Source: Paroceanicella profunda | GTDB lineage: Bacteria; Pseudomonadota; Alphaproteobacteria; Rhodobacterales; Rhodobacteraceae | Length of the DNA: 64,000 bases | Direction: 5' to 3' | Assembly: GCF_005887635.2 (NCBI RefSeq) | Contig: NZ_CP040818.1 | Location: 3,750,501-3,814,500, forward strand | Shown: positions 44,326 to 53,944 of the stretch, piece after piece | Numbering within the stretch: the first letter of the stretch is position 1 | Layout of the letters: the number at the start of each line of letters is the position of its first letter | Made by a program: the position numbers and the translations under genes | Notes under the pieces: generated by a model | What the model was told of the DNA's origin: nothing | Databases searched by the model: none | What the model saw: the letters and a program-made list of their open reading frames with translations, nothing else

Positions 44326-44490
44326 TGTTCCGATGGCGGTTCGAGACCTTGACTTCAAGGGGCCATCCTGTGTGGCCGGATCGGAAGGCGCACTCTCGAC
44401 CATCCGGATCTTCGCCCCGTGTTCGAAAGCGCGGCGGCACTGGGCGCCCCCGTCCTGCTTCACCCTCGCAGGGGTACGATCCGCCCATTG
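44326..44490 (+). pseudogene. Amidohydrolase (ACMSD-like) remnant
   Basis: One frame reads AVRDLDFKG and a second continues GAILCGRIGRRTLDHPDLRP, then VFESAAALGAPVLLHPRRG. The combination matches the metal-dependent amidohydrolase 2 family around the beta-strand carrying the LLHP histidine, with a frameshift at FKG/GAIL. Nothing before or after this short stretch is recognisable. Confidence 0.6.
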
Positions 44491-44569
44491 TTCCGGCGTC
44501 TCCGCCGAGGTCGACGCCATGTTCGGCCTCCTGGTCGCTGATGGGGGCTCGTATGCTCCCCGCCCTGTC

Positions 44570-45080
44570 GCCGGAAGCGCGTGTACCAGATGCCAATGCG
44601 CTGGCCCCGGCCCTCATGCCCGCGCGGCGGCGGGGCGCTGCGCTGTCGATTGCGACCGGAGGAAGGACGCTCGCCCTGGTGTTTGGTGTGCCGCTCGGTG
44701 CGATCGCCGGAAATCGTTTCGGTTGGCGGATGACCTGCGGCGGTGTCGCCCTGGCGACAGTCGCCACGCTTGGGCTCCTGGCCGGCCTGCCGCGCGATAG
44801 CGGACGCGACATGGCCGTGGTGACGCGGCGTGACTGGATAGCGGTTGTCGTTCGCCCTGACATACTGCCCGCATGGCGCGTCATGATGCTCAGGACTGTG
44901 GGGATATTCACGATCTGCACCTGTCTTGCCCCCTGTCTCACTGCCGCCATCAGCATGGCCCGGAGCGCCACCTGCTGCCCCGTCGAAACCGGGGCCCATG
45001 TGATGGTCCTGCCCGGTGGCGCACCGGCGGAGACGATCATCGACTACGTGGGTCGCGGCGCTGCCGACAGCTGTCGGGAA
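44570..45080 (+). pseudogene. MFS (DHA1-type) transporter remnant
   Basis: The frame contains ALAPALMPARRRGAALSIAT, GGRTLALVFGVPLGAIAG and NRFGWRMTCGGVALATVATL, the typical mid-N-terminal half of drug/sugar efflux permeases. It continues as RPDILPAWRVMMLRTVGIFT, with the family pattern decaying toward VMVLPGGAPAETIIDY. The first helices and the C-terminal half are missing. Confidence 0.65.
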
Positions 45081-45654
45081 CATGTCGCGCCTTGCGGGGA
45101 TGAGCGGTCGATCCCGGAAATGCCCGCCCTGCGCATCTCCGCGCCACGCCAGATGCCGAAACGGATCCGCGCCCGAACCGACGCGCTGGCCGCCAGAGCG
45201 CCTGACCTGGCAGGAGCGGTATCGCTGCCGAAAGTCCGGATGTCTCCGCACGCCGTCTGAACGGTGCTGCCCGGGCTCGGCCGCCGAGCCCGGGGAGCTT
45301 TCCTCGTGCGGGGTGCGGGGGCCTCCCGCCGCAGCCTTTGCGGGAGCTGTGTGCTCCTGACGAGAGAGCGCATGTCGCGGTCCGGCAGGGAGCTTGACCG
45401 CGAACAGCCCTGCCCCGGATGGCGCGCTTCCGCGTCAAGGCCGGACGGGGCGAGGCCCGCTTCTTCCGGCGGGCGGTGTGCGGGGAGCCGGGGATTATGC
45501 CCGGCGGGGATGAGCGTCTTCATAACGGCCGGTGTCGCCGGGCGGGTGTCGGGGGGCGCCTCAGCCGAGCTGCGGACCACGGACGCGCTGGCGGTGCGTG
45601 TGCGCTGCCGGTGCGCGCGCGCCGGCCGGGCGCGCTGGTACGGGGGCAATCCCT
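45081..45654. other. Junction between the decayed region and core-like DNA
   Basis: No gene is supported. From about 45.25 kb the base composition becomes markedly more GC-rich, and genes to the right are intact and differently organised. This suggests the edge of an accessory region. Confidence 0.45.
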
Positions 45655-48600
45655 TCAGATGTCCCGCAGCCGGGGCGTGTTCCCCGCCTCCGGGCGCGAG
45701 GTCACGTAGCCGATCAGGCCCCGCAGGGAGTGCGAAACGGTCCGGCTGTGATGGTCCCAGTAGCGCACGGTCTTCTTGTAGGGGATCGGGACGTGGATCT
45801 GCACCATCCGGCGCAGCTCGCTGACCTGGATGATCGCGAGATCGCTGGTGTCGATGGCGGGGTCCAGCAGGCAGGCGGCGGCGGCCCGTGTCAGCACGCC
45901 GGGGCCGGTCTTGCTCCAGGCGCTGTCGTTGTCGCGCGCGAGCAGCGCCTCCAGCGCCATTTCCTTCGCCCTGCCGATCACCGGGTGCCCCGGCCGGGCC
46001 GCGATGATGTTGTTGGAGAGCGAGCCGCGATGCTCCCGAAAGCACACCAGCCCCGCATGGGCGGGCAGCCGCTCGAAGATGTCCGGCGCCGCCAGCCTGT
46101 CATCCGCGTCCGCGTAGAGGCCGCCCTCGGCGTAGAGCAGGCAGAGGCGGAGGAAATCCGCCTCCTCGGCCACGTGGTTGGCCAGCCGGAACGCCCGCAG
46201 GTGCGCGGCTCCGAACCGCGCGGAGAGGAAGGCCCGCGCCTCCTCCCGGGTCCACACCCTGTGGCTCGCGGCGTCCACGGCGGACCAGGAGCGCATCACG
46301 TCGCGCACCGGGGCCGGAATGTCCTGCGTGTTCCAGTACTGGAGGATGCGCCGGGGAATGGCGCGCGCCTGCGCCGGCCCCGCGGCGGGCGCGCGGTCCA
46401 TCCACTGCGCGATCGCGCGGCGCGCGGCCACCACGAACTGCGCCGCGAGATCGGCCTCCGCCCCCGGGCCGGCCCGCGCGGCCTCCGCGCTGAAAAGCCT
46501 GAGATCGTTGAGGAGGTTGCCGCTCAGAGTGGTGCTGAGGTGGCGGATGTTCAGCCCCGGCGCGTCCGCGGTGCCCTGCATCCGGCCGATCTGCGCGCCG
46601 GCCTCCTCCAGCCGCCCCGCCGTCACCATCAGGTCGAAGGTCTGGGCGATGCGCGCCCCGTCCGGGTCCAGCCGGTCCGCCTGCTCGAAGAGCGCCAGCG
46701 CCGCATCGGGCCGCGAGGCCTCCGCCAGCAGGCGCGCGCGCAGGCGCAGGTGGGTCGCCCGGGCGCGGCGCCCCGCGGGCATGGCGCTGTCCAGCAGGGT
46801 GTCGAGCTCCTGCGCCCTGCCCTGCTGCATCAGAACCTCGTACTGCGCCTTGAGCATCGCGAGGTCGCCCGGCCAGCGCCGCAGGCAGGCGCGGCCGTAG
46901 CGGAGCGCGCGCGCGCGCTCCCCGGCGATGCTGAGCAGGCGCAGCAGCAGCAGGGCCTGGCGCAGCGTGCGGCGGGCGAAGCGGTGCGTGCGGTAGCGGC
47001 GCAGCGCCCCGGTGGGGCCTTCGTCCAGCAGGGCCACCTCCGCGTCGAGCTCCGCGCGCAGGCCCGGGTGGATGGTCTCCATCAGCCGCGCGGCGAGCCG
47101 CCGGAACCCCTCGTCCGAACAGATGGGGCGGAACAGGATCACGAGCTGCCGGCAGGCCTTCATGCTCTTCGGGCCGCAGTCGACCAGCCGGGCCAGGGCC
47201 CGCTCACAGGCCGCCGCATCGCCCGCGGCATCCGCAAGGGTGAGCAGGTCCGTCGCGTCCCGTTCGCCGAGCAGGGGAGCGAGCGTGGCAAGCTGGCCGC
47301 GCAGGCGCGCCAGCACGTCGGGGCCAAGCCGTTGCGCGCCCTCGATCGCGAGGCAGCGGATCAGCGGCAGGTCGGCGGCGCGCGGTGTCTCCGCGGCCAG
47401 CAGCGCGTCGACCTCCCGCGCCACCACCGGTGCACCGGCCGGGCAGTCGAGCGCGGCGCGCAGGTATTTCGCCCGGAGGGAGCGGTCCTCCGGGTTGATC
47501 GCAACCGCCCGGGCCAGGCTGCGCAGCGCCGCCGCCGGCTTGCCCTGGTCCAGCCAGAAGCTCCCCAGCTCGGCGTGCACCGGCGCCTGCGTTCCATGCG
47601 CCCTCAGCATGTCGCGCAGGGCGCGGACCACGTCGCCCGGCCGGTCGGCGCGCCGCAGGATGCGGACGTCCATCAGCCGCAGCCGCAGGCTTCCCGGGAA
47701 AGCCTGCAGCCCGCGCGCCACAGCGCTCAGTGCCTCCCGTACATCGCCGTCGAGCAGCGCGCCCTCGGCCAGCGCATGGTAATCGTTCGCGCGAAGGCCC
47801 CGAAGGCGCTCTGCCCGGCTCCGCGCCTCCTGCACGGCGGTGACATTGCCCAGCTCGCGGTTGAGGCGGGTGGAGAGCAGCCAGTGCGCGGCGGTGTCGG
47901 GGAAGCTCTCGACCAGGGTGTCGGCCACCTCGACGGCGGCGGCATGCTGCCCCGCCCGCGCCAGAAGCCGGGCCGCGCGCTGCAGGCAATTCCGGTCCTG
48001 CGGGTGCGCCTCCGTGGCCGCGCGCAGGAGGGCCATCAGCCCGTCGAAATCGCCCCGCCTCAGCGCCAGTTCGGCCCGGCCCAGCAGCGCCGCAACATGG
48101 CCGGGCCGGGCGGCGAGCACGGTGCTGAAATGCCGGTCCGCACCCTCGTCGCGCTGAAGCTCGGCGTAGCATTCCGCCAGGCTGCAGCGCAGACGGGCGC
48201 TGCGCGGGGCCCGGCGCAGCGCCCGCAGGAGAAGCCGTGCCGCCTCGCGCGGCCGGCCGCCGCGCCGGAGCACGCCGGCGCAGCGGTTCACGATCTTCTC
48301 GTCCTCGGGATGTGCGGCGACGGCGTTCAGCGCGAGGGCCGCGGCCCTGTCCGCCTCGTCACGCCGCAGCACGCTCTCGATGCGGCCAAGGCTGGCCTCC
48401 ACATGCCCCGGCTCCAGCGCCAGCACGGCGTCGAAATGCGTCTCGGCCCGGGCGAAGTCCGCCATGCGGATAGCGAGCGTCGCGGCAAGCATCCGGACGG
48501 GCACCGTGTTTCGCGGCCGGGGCGGCAGCCTGTCCAGCAGCGCAACCGCCTGATCGGCCTGCCCGGCCGCGATCAGCGCCTCACCATAGGCGGCGATCAC

Positions 48601-48849
48601 CTCCACCGCACACGGGCGCAGCTTCAGCGCGTCGCGGCCCCGGCTCAGCGCCAGCTCCATGTGTCCGGACTTCAGCGCCGTGGTGATGCGCCCGGCCAGC
48701 GCCGCCACATGGCCCGGCCGCAGGGTCAGCACGTCGGAAAACCGCGCTTCCGCCTCCGCAAGGCGCCCGGCATCGAGCAACCGGCCTGCCTCGCGCAGCG
48801 CGCGCCCGGGCCCCGTGCCGGAGGGAGCGGCCGTGCTGTTGGTCATCAT
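45655..48849 (-). CDS. TPR-repeat protein with C-terminal GT32-type glycosyltransferase domain
   Basis: A 1064-residue protein. Residues about 10-750 are alanine/arginine-rich helical TPR-like repeats; a recurring unit pattern is sALRxGRxxxAxxxxDxVLxxxPGHVxA (for example LTLRPGHVAALAGRI, LALEPGHVEASLGRIE, AARPGHVAALLGRAEL). The last 260 residues are a GT32/OCH1-like transferase: IPRRILQYWNTQDIPAPVRD, then LANHVAEEADFLRLCLLYAE and the DxD sugar-nucleotide motif GGLYADADDR near 911. No signal peptide or membrane segment was seen. It probably glycosylates a surface or cell-envelope target; the acceptor is unknown. No neighbour shares its strand closely. Confidence 0.82.
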   Translation of the reverse strand: MMTNSTAAPSGTGPGRALREAGRLLDAGRLAEAEARFSDVLTLRPGHVAALAGRITTALKSGHMELALSRGRDALKLRPCAVEVIAAYGEALIAAGQADQAVALLDRLPPRPRNTVPVRMLAATLAIRMADFARAETHFDAVLALEPGHVEASLGRIESVLRRDEADRAAALALNAVAAHPEDEKIVNRCAGVLRRGGRPREAARLLLRALRRAPRSARLRCSLAECYAELQRDEGADRHFSTVLAARPGHVAALLGRAELALRRGDFDGLMALLRAATEAHPQDRNCLQRAARLLARAGQHAAAVEVADTLVESFPDTAAHWLLSTRLNRELGNVTAVQEARSRAERLRGLRANDYHALAEGALLDGDVREALSAVARGLQAFPGSLRLRLMDVRILRRADRPGDVVRALRDMLRAHGTQAPVHAELGSFWLDQGKPAAALRSLARAVAINPEDRSLRAKYLRAALDCPAGAPVVAREVDALLAAETPRAADLPLIRCLAIEGAQRLGPDVLARLRGQLATLAPLLGERDATDLLTLADAAGDAAACERALARLVDCGPKSMKACRQLVILFRPICSDEGFRRLAARLMETIHPGLRAELDAEVALLDEGPTGALRRYRTHRFARRTLRQALLLLRLLSIAGERARALRYGRACLRRWPGDLAMLKAQYEVLMQQGRAQELDTLLDSAMPAGRRARATHLRLRARLLAEASRPDAALALFEQADRLDPDGARIAQTFDLMVTAGRLEEAGAQIGRMQGTADAPGLNIRHLSTTLSGNLLNDLRLFSAEAARAGPGAEADLAAQFVVAARRAIAQWMDRAPAAGPAQARAIPRRILQYWNTQDIPAPVRDVMRSWSAVDAASHRVWTREEARAFLSARFGAAHLRAFRLANHVAEEADFLRLCLLYAEGGLYADADDRLAAPDIFERLPAHAGLVCFREHRGSLSNNIIAARPGHPVIGRAKEMALEALLARDNDSAWSKTGPGVLTRAAAACLLDPAIDTSDLAIIQVSELRRMVQIHVPIPYKKTVRYWDHHSRTVSHSLRGLIGYVTSRPEAGNTPRLRDI

Positions 48850-49378
48850 CGCTCCGGTGTTGGCGGATGGGCCGGTGCGACCGGCAGGCCCCCCGCCGGG
48901 ACATCGTCCCCTCGTAAGTACACGGCCAGGTCAGGGCCGATCAAGCCTGCGCTCCGCTGCCCGCGCCGTCTCTTCCCCGGTATCGTGCAAAGGTCTGCCC
49001 GCAACCCCCCGGCATGTCCGCACACCGTGCTCTCGAGAGAGGCACCCCTTCGCTGAACCGGCATCCGGCACGGGAGCCGGGCCCTGACCGGGCCCGCCCT
49101 CTCCCTGCAGCCGGTCGCGGCACCCTCCGCGCGGTCTCCGGGCCGGTCGCGTCCGGCATTGCCGGCCCGGCACGGCGTGCCCGGGCGCCCCGGAGAGCAG
49201 CGCCTGCCGCGCTCCGCCCAGCATAACATTTCCGCATGCTTGTACCGGATACCCCTGTATTCTTTTATTCTCGGGTCCCGTTACCATCCGAGCCCGCAAG
49301 CAAATGGTCGCACCGGACCGCGCGGGGCTCTCGGGCCGGCGCCTGCCCCGGGGCCGACCGGGACAACAGGGATCTGAC
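48850..49378. other. Divergent intergenic region with promoters
   Basis: About 530 nt between the divergent glycosyltransferase and substrate-binding protein genes. Short overlapping frames have no family resemblance. An AT-richer stretch at 49222-49290 (ATAACATTTCCGCATGC, TATTCTTTTATTC) is the probable promoter area of the transporter operon. Confidence 0.5.
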
Positions 49379-50407
49379 ATGAAAACCATTCTCACCTCCA
49401 CCGCGCTGGCTCTGGCGCTGGCCCCTCTGGCCATGCAGGGCGCCGCTGCGAAGGAACTCGTGATCTCGGGCTATGGCGGGCTGTGGGAGCAGGCGGTGCG
49501 CACCTGTTTCGAGGCGCCCTACACCGCGCTCACCGGCAACACGGTAGCCATCACCATGGGCGCGCCGAACCAGTGGATCAACCAGATCAAGGCCGCGCCG
49601 GGCACCCCGCCGATCGACCTGCTGATGATCCCCTCCAGCGGCGCCTTCGACGCGATCAAGAGCGACATCGTGGAGCCGATCGACACCGCCAGGGTGCCGA
49701 ACTACGCGGAAGTGTCCCAGCAGTTCAAGGACTTCACCAAGGGCATGGGCTCGGTCTACGTCTACGGCGCCATGGGGCTGATGTACGATTCCACCGTGGT
49801 CACCGATGCGCCGAAGACCTGGCAGGAGTTCGTGGACGGCACCATCGCCGGCAAGTGGCGCGCCTCGATCCCGGGCCTGGACTACGGCTCCAGCGGCATC
49901 GCCTCCACGGTGTGGATGCTGGCGCATGTCTCGGGCGGCGACGTGGACAACGCCGACCAGGGCTTCGAGGACATCGCCAAGATGCAGGAAAGCGGCAACC
50001 TGGTGTTCTGGAACAACGCCAACGAGCTGCTGAACCAGATCGGCTCCGGCGAGGCCGACATCGGCATGTACTGGGACGGCCGCAGCTGGGCCTTCATCGA
50101 CGATGACCATGCCGACATCCGCTACGTGAACCCCGAGCCGGGCTCCGTGGCCGCGATGACCTGGGTGCAGAAGGTCAAGGGCGGCGACGACAGCGCCTGG
50201 GACCTGATGAACATCGTGCTCTCCGCCGAGGGCCAGGCCTGCTACGGCAACATGATGCGCTACGGCATGTCGAACGCCAACGTGACCTATGACCCCGCCG
50301 TGGCCCCGCAGATCACCCGGATGGACAGCATCGTGATCCCGCCCTTCGAGCAGATCGCCGAGAAGATGCCCGAATGGGTGGACCGCTGGAACCGCGAGAT
50401 CCACTGA
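49379..50407 (+). CDS. Polyamine/opine-type ABC transporter substrate-binding protein (PotD-like)
   Basis: A 342-residue protein from ATG 49379. The signal peptide MKTILTSTALALALAPLAMQ is followed by an AAA cleavage site before KELVISGYGGLWEQAV. The extracellular solute-binding family 1/8 fold is visible: IDLLMIPSSGAFDAIKSDIV, YGAMGLMYDSTVV, and LLNQIGSGEADIGMYWDGRS. It is followed by the ATPase and two permeases in the PotABC order. The likely solute is a polyamine or a related amine/amino compound, which agrees with the amine oxidase-like enzyme downstream. Confidence 0.9.
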   Translation: MKTILTSTALALALAPLAMQGAAAKELVISGYGGLWEQAVRTCFEAPYTALTGNTVAITMGAPNQWINQIKAAPGTPPIDLLMIPSSGAFDAIKSDIVEPIDTARVPNYAEVSQQFKDFTKGMGSVYVYGAMGLMYDSTVVTDAPKTWQEFVDGTIAGKWRASIPGLDYGSSGIASTVWMLAHVSGGDVDNADQGFEDIAKMQESGNLVFWNNANELLNQIGSGEADIGMYWDGRSWAFIDDDHADIRYVNPEPGSVAAMTWVQKVKGGDDSAWDLMNIVLSAEGQACYGNMMRYGMSNANVTYDPAVAPQITRMDSIVIPPFEQIAEKMPEWVDRWNREIH

Positions 50408-50589
50408 GCCGCGCCCGCGCGGCGCCCGAACCGCCGCGCGCAGGCCCGCGGCAGGCGCGGCGGAGCGCCTGTCGCACATGACGGCACGATGATGTCACGG
50501 GCACCCGGGCGACCGGGCCCCCGACCCTGTGTTCCGGCCTGCGGGCCGGGGCGCGCCTCCGGCTCCCTCCTGACGATGAAAAGACCGCC

Positions 50590-51675
50590 ATGACCCAGCC
50601 CATCTCACTGGACCTCCGCGGGGTGTCCAAATCCTACGGACCCGTCCAGGCCCTGCTGCCGCTCGATCTCTCGGTCCGTCCGGGGGAGCTGCTGTCGCTG
50701 CTCGGGCCCTCGGGCTGCGGCAAGACCACCACGCTGCGCATCATCGCCGGGTTCGAGACGCCCGACTACGGCGACGTGCTGATCGGCGGCACGGACGTGA
50801 CCGAGCTGCCGCCCGACCGCCGCCGCCTGGGCATGATGTTCCAGAGCTACGGGCTGTTCCCGCACATGAGCGTGCTCGACAACGTGGCCTTCGGATTGAA
50901 GATGCGCAACGTTCCCCGGGCGGAGCGGCACCGGCAGGCCGGCGAGATGCTCGAGCGCGTGCATCTGGGCGGCTACCGCGACCGGATGATCGCCCAGCTC
51001 TCCGGCGGCCAGCAGCAGCGCGTGGCGCTGGCCCGCGCGCTGGTCACCAACCCCTCCATCCTGCTGCTGGACGAGCCTCTGGGCGCGCTGGACAAGAACC
51101 TGCGCGAGCACATGCAGTTCGAGCTGCGCGAGATCCAGCGCAGCCTCGGCATCACCACCATCCTCGTCACCCATGACCAGGAGGAGGCGCTCACCATGAG
51201 CGACCGCGTTGCCGTGATGCAGGGCGGCGCCGTGCGCCAGATCGGCGCGCCGACCGAGATCTACATGCAGCCGAAGTCGCGCTTCGTCTCGGAATTCCTC
51301 GGCGCCTCGAACATATTCACCGTCCGCCCGGAGGGGGCCCCGGTCGGCGGCAGCTTCGCCGCGCGGGTGGGCCCGGAGAACGGGCTGGTCCGCGTGGCCA
51401 GCAACGGACAGGAGATCGGCACGGCGCCGCTCAGCGTCGCCATCCGCCCCGAGCACCTGCGCCTCGTCCCCGCCGGGGAGGCCGCGCTGCAGGGCCGGCT
51501 GCGCAGCGTCATCTTCCGCGGCAGCTTCTTCGCCTGCGAGGTGATGCTGCCGGGCCAGGACAGGCCGATCCTCGTCTACACCCAGACCAGCACCGACCTG
51601 CCGGCCCCCGGCAGCCCGGTCGGCGTGGACTGGCCGGAGGGCCGCGCCGTCGCCATCGCGGAGAGCGCCGCATGA
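50590..51675 (+). CDS. Spermidine/putrescine-type ABC transporter ATP-binding protein (PotA-like)
   Basis: A 361-residue ABC ATPase: Walker A GPSGCGKTTT near residue 40, Q-loop FQSYGLFPHMSV, signature AQLSGGQQQRVALARALV, Walker B LLLDEPLGALD and switch His in LVTHDQEE. The C-terminal TOBE-like domain (SVAIRPEHLRLVPAGE) is usual for PotA/MalK-type subunits. It starts 182 nt after the binding-protein gene and overlaps the first permease. Confidence 0.93.
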   Translation: MTQPISLDLRGVSKSYGPVQALLPLDLSVRPGELLSLLGPSGCGKTTTLRIIAGFETPDYGDVLIGGTDVTELPPDRRRLGMMFQSYGLFPHMSVLDNVAFGLKMRNVPRAERHRQAGEMLERVHLGGYRDRMIAQLSGGQQQRVALARALVTNPSILLLDEPLGALDKNLREHMQFELREIQRSLGITTILVTHDQEEALTMSDRVAVMQGGAVRQIGAPTEIYMQPKSRFVSEFLGASNIFTVRPEGAPVGGSFAARVGPENGLVRVASNGQEIGTAPLSVAIRPEHLRLVPAGEAALQGRLRSVIFRGSFFACEVMLPGQDRPILVYTQTSTDLPAPGSPVGVDWPEGRAVAIAESAA

Positions 51676-52544
51676 GCACGTTGCCGGACGCGCCCGCGCC
51701 CCGCCCGAACCGCGCCTACCGCCTGGCCCGCAACAGCTGGGCGCTGCCGGCGCTGGCCTTCCTGCTGCTGTTCTTCGCCGCGCCGCTGATCCGCAACACC
51801 CTCACCAGCTTCAGCGGCGCGGAAGAAGGCTCCGGCCAGTATTTCGACAATTACATCCGCCTGTTCACCGATGCGTTCTATGCCGGCGTGCTGCTGGAAA
51901 CGCTGAAGGTGAGCGTGCTCGTCACGCTCATCTGCCTGGTGATCGGCTATCCGGTGGCCTATTTCATGGTCCGCTACGCCGGGCGCTGGAACCCGTTCCT
52001 GGTGTTCTGCCTGATCGCGCCGCTGCTCACCTCGATCATCATGCGCACCTTCGGCTGGGAGGTGATCTTCGCGCGCAAGGGGCTGCTGAACCTGTTCCTG
52101 ATGGATGCCGGGCTGATCTCGCGGCCGCTCGACCTGCTGCGCAACCCGGTCTCGGTCTACATCGGCCTCGCGCATGTGCTGGCGCCCTTCATGGTGCTGT
52201 CGATCACCGCCGTGCTGCAGGGCGCGGACCGGCGGCTGGAGGAGGCGGCCCGGGTGCTGGGCGCCGGCCCCTGGCGCACCTTCCTCAATGTCACCTGGCC
52301 GATGAGCCTGGAGGGGGTGATGACCGGGTCGATCCTGGTCTTCGTGCTCACCAACGGCAGTTTCCTCACCATGCTGCTGCTCGGCGGAGGCACGGTGAAG
52401 ACCCTGGCGATGCTGATCTACCAGCAGTTCAACCTGACACAGGACGTCGCCTTCGCCAGCGCCATGGGCAACGTGCTGCTGCTCATCGCGCTGATCGGGC
52501 TGGTCCTGCAATCGCGGGTCGTGTCCCGCAGGAGGGCGAAATGA
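51672..52544 (+). CDS. ABC transporter permease, PotB-like
   Basis: A 290-residue inner-membrane protein with six predicted helices and the binding-protein-dependent transport motif EEAARVLGAGPWRTFLNVTW near residue 190 that contacts the ATPase. It overlaps the ATPase and the second permease by four bases each. Confidence 0.92.
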   Translation: MSTLPDAPAPRPNRAYRLARNSWALPALAFLLLFFAAPLIRNTLTSFSGAEEGSGQYFDNYIRLFTDAFYAGVLLETLKVSVLVTLICLVIGYPVAYFMVRYAGRWNPFLVFCLIAPLLTSIIMRTFGWEVIFARKGLLNLFLMDAGLISRPLDLLRNPVSVYIGLAHVLAPFMVLSITAVLQGADRRLEEAARVLGAGPWRTFLNVTWPMSLEGVMTGSILVFVLTNGSFLTMLLLGGGTVKTLAMLIYQQFNLTQDVAFASAMGNVLLLIALIGLVLQSRVVSRRRAK

Positions 52545-53371
52545 GCGAGATCACCCGGACCGGGCGCAAGCGCCGCCCGCCGCGCAACCCCGCGAAGCTG
52601 GTGCTGGGCCTCTGGGCCGGGCTGTTCGTGGTGTTCCTGCTGCTGCCGATGGTGGTGGTGGTGGCGGTGTCCTTCTCCTCCGCCTCATTCGTGTCCTTCC
52701 CGATCCCCGGCTTCTCGCTGCGCTGGTACGCGCGGGCCTTCGACTATGCGCCCTTCATGAGCTCGCTGCTCACCAGCATCGAGCTGGCCGTGGCGGCCAC
52801 GCTGGTGGGCACGCTGCTGGGCATTCCCGCGGCCATCGCCGTGGCCCGCTCGCGCCACCCGGTGGCGAACGCGATGTCGAACTTCCTGCTCACGCCGCTG
52901 TCGATGCCCGAGATCGTGCTGGGCTTCGCGCTGCTCTACTTCCTCGCCAGCCTGCGGATCGGCAGCGGGTTCCTGTCGCTGCTCATCGCCCATTCCATCG
53001 TGGCGATCCCCTACATCTCGCGCACGGTGATGTCGGTCTACCGCGCCATTCCCGCCAGCCACGAGGAAGCCGGCGCGGTGCTCGGCGCCAGCCGGTTCCA
53101 GATCCTGCGCCAGATCATCCTGCCGCAGATCATGCCGGGCGTGTTCGCCGGGGGGATGTTCTCGATGCTGATCTCCTTCGACAACGTCTCGCTGTCGTAT
53201 TTCTTCGGCTCGGCGCATACATCCACATTGCCGGTGGTTATGCTGAGCTACATGGAAAACCAGTTCGACCCCTCCATCGCCGCCATCAGCACCATCCAGA
53301 TGCTGATCGCCATCGTGACCCTGTTCGCCATTCACCGGGCCTACGGCATCCAGCGGCTGACCAGCATGTGA
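52541..53371 (+). CDS. ABC transporter permease, PotC-like
   Basis: A 276-residue inner-membrane protein with six predicted helices. The EAA loop reads EEAGAVLGASRFQILRQIIL near residue 172. It completes the heterodimeric pore and ends the transporter gene block. A 570-nt non-coding region with tandem repeats follows before the oxidoreductase gene. Confidence 0.92.
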   Translation: MSEITRTGRKRRPPRNPAKLVLGLWAGLFVVFLLLPMVVVVAVSFSSASFVSFPIPGFSLRWYARAFDYAPFMSSLLTSIELAVAATLVGTLLGIPAAIAVARSRHPVANAMSNFLLTPLSMPEIVLGFALLYFLASLRIGSGFLSLLIAHSIVAIPYISRTVMSVYRAIPASHEEAGAVLGASRFQILRQIILPQIMPGVFAGGMFSMLISFDNVSLSYFFGSAHTSTLPVVMLSYMENQFDPSIAAISTIQMLIAIVTLFAIHRAYGIQRLTSM

Positions 53372-53944
53372 CCCCGCGCAGGCCCGGGGGAGCATTGTCG
53401 GGCGGAGGCATCGGGCCGGCGCCCCGGCCGGCCCGGCGCACGGCAGGCCCGCGGTGCATCGTGCCGCCCCGGCCCCTCCCGCGCGATGGGGTCCCCCCCT
53501 CGGGTCGTCGCGCGCACGCTGGCGAACGCCTCCGGGCGCGTCGCATCCCCCGGGGCACTGCCTCCCCGGGCGCGCGCCCGGGATGTCCGGTGCGCCTGCC
53601 ACATCTGCCCGCCACCCACCCGGCGCGCTTGCTACACCAGCCCGCCTGTCACCCGGCGCGCCTGCTACCTCGGCCCGCCCGCAATCTGGCGCGCCTCCGA
53701 CACCGGCCCGCCACTCGCCCGGCGTGCCTCCAACAGCGGCTGGCCCGTCACCTGGCGTGCCAGTCTCATCGGCCCGCCGGCCTCATCCGGTGCGCTGCCC
53801 ACCGGGCAGGCCGCACCAGCCGGCGCGGCCCGAACTGATCCGGCGGGCCGCTCCCGGCCCGGCTTCCCCATCGGCCCGCCCGTCCTTCGGGCCCGCCGTT
53901 CCCCGCCGGGGCGCCGCCCCGGTCGACCAGTAACGAGTTGCGAC
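53372..53944. other. GC-rich intergenic region carrying a minisatellite-like array
   Basis: Between the PotC-like permease and the oxidoreductase. The centre is the 33-nt tandem array described separately. The plus-strand frame that runs through it into the oxidoreductase gives an unnatural Pro/Arg/Ala repeat, and no start signal favours it. Confidence 0.6.
53587..53817 (+). repeat. Degenerate 33-nt tandem repeat, about seven units
   Basis: Units with the core CCGGCGCGCC start at 53587, 53620, 53653, 53686, 53719 and 53752, exactly 33 nt apart, with a looser seventh unit near 53787. Each unit also contains GGCCCGCC or a close variant. Read in the plus-strand frame it gives an 11-residue repeat ([T/W]RRA-x4-GPP-x), but coding is doubtful. 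There are no conserved spacers, so it is not CRISPR. Confidence 0.8.

Noticed and set aside
45532..49056. 1174-codon plus-strand frame
   Set aside because: Antisense to the TPR-GT32 gene, whose minus-strand product has clear repeats and a DxD motif; the plus product is Arg/Gly/Pro/Gln-rich without family resemblance.
53587..53817. CRISPR array
   Set aside because: Units are degenerate along their whole length with no constant repeat/unique spacer alternation, and no cas genes are present.
53486..53944. Read-through frame that would add about 150 residues with an 11-aa repeat to the oxidoreductase
   Set aside because: Composition is Pro/Arg/Ala-rich and unnatural, the enzyme family starts at about residue 1-40 of the shorter form, and the sequence is better explained as a tandem DNA repeat. 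Not fully excluded.
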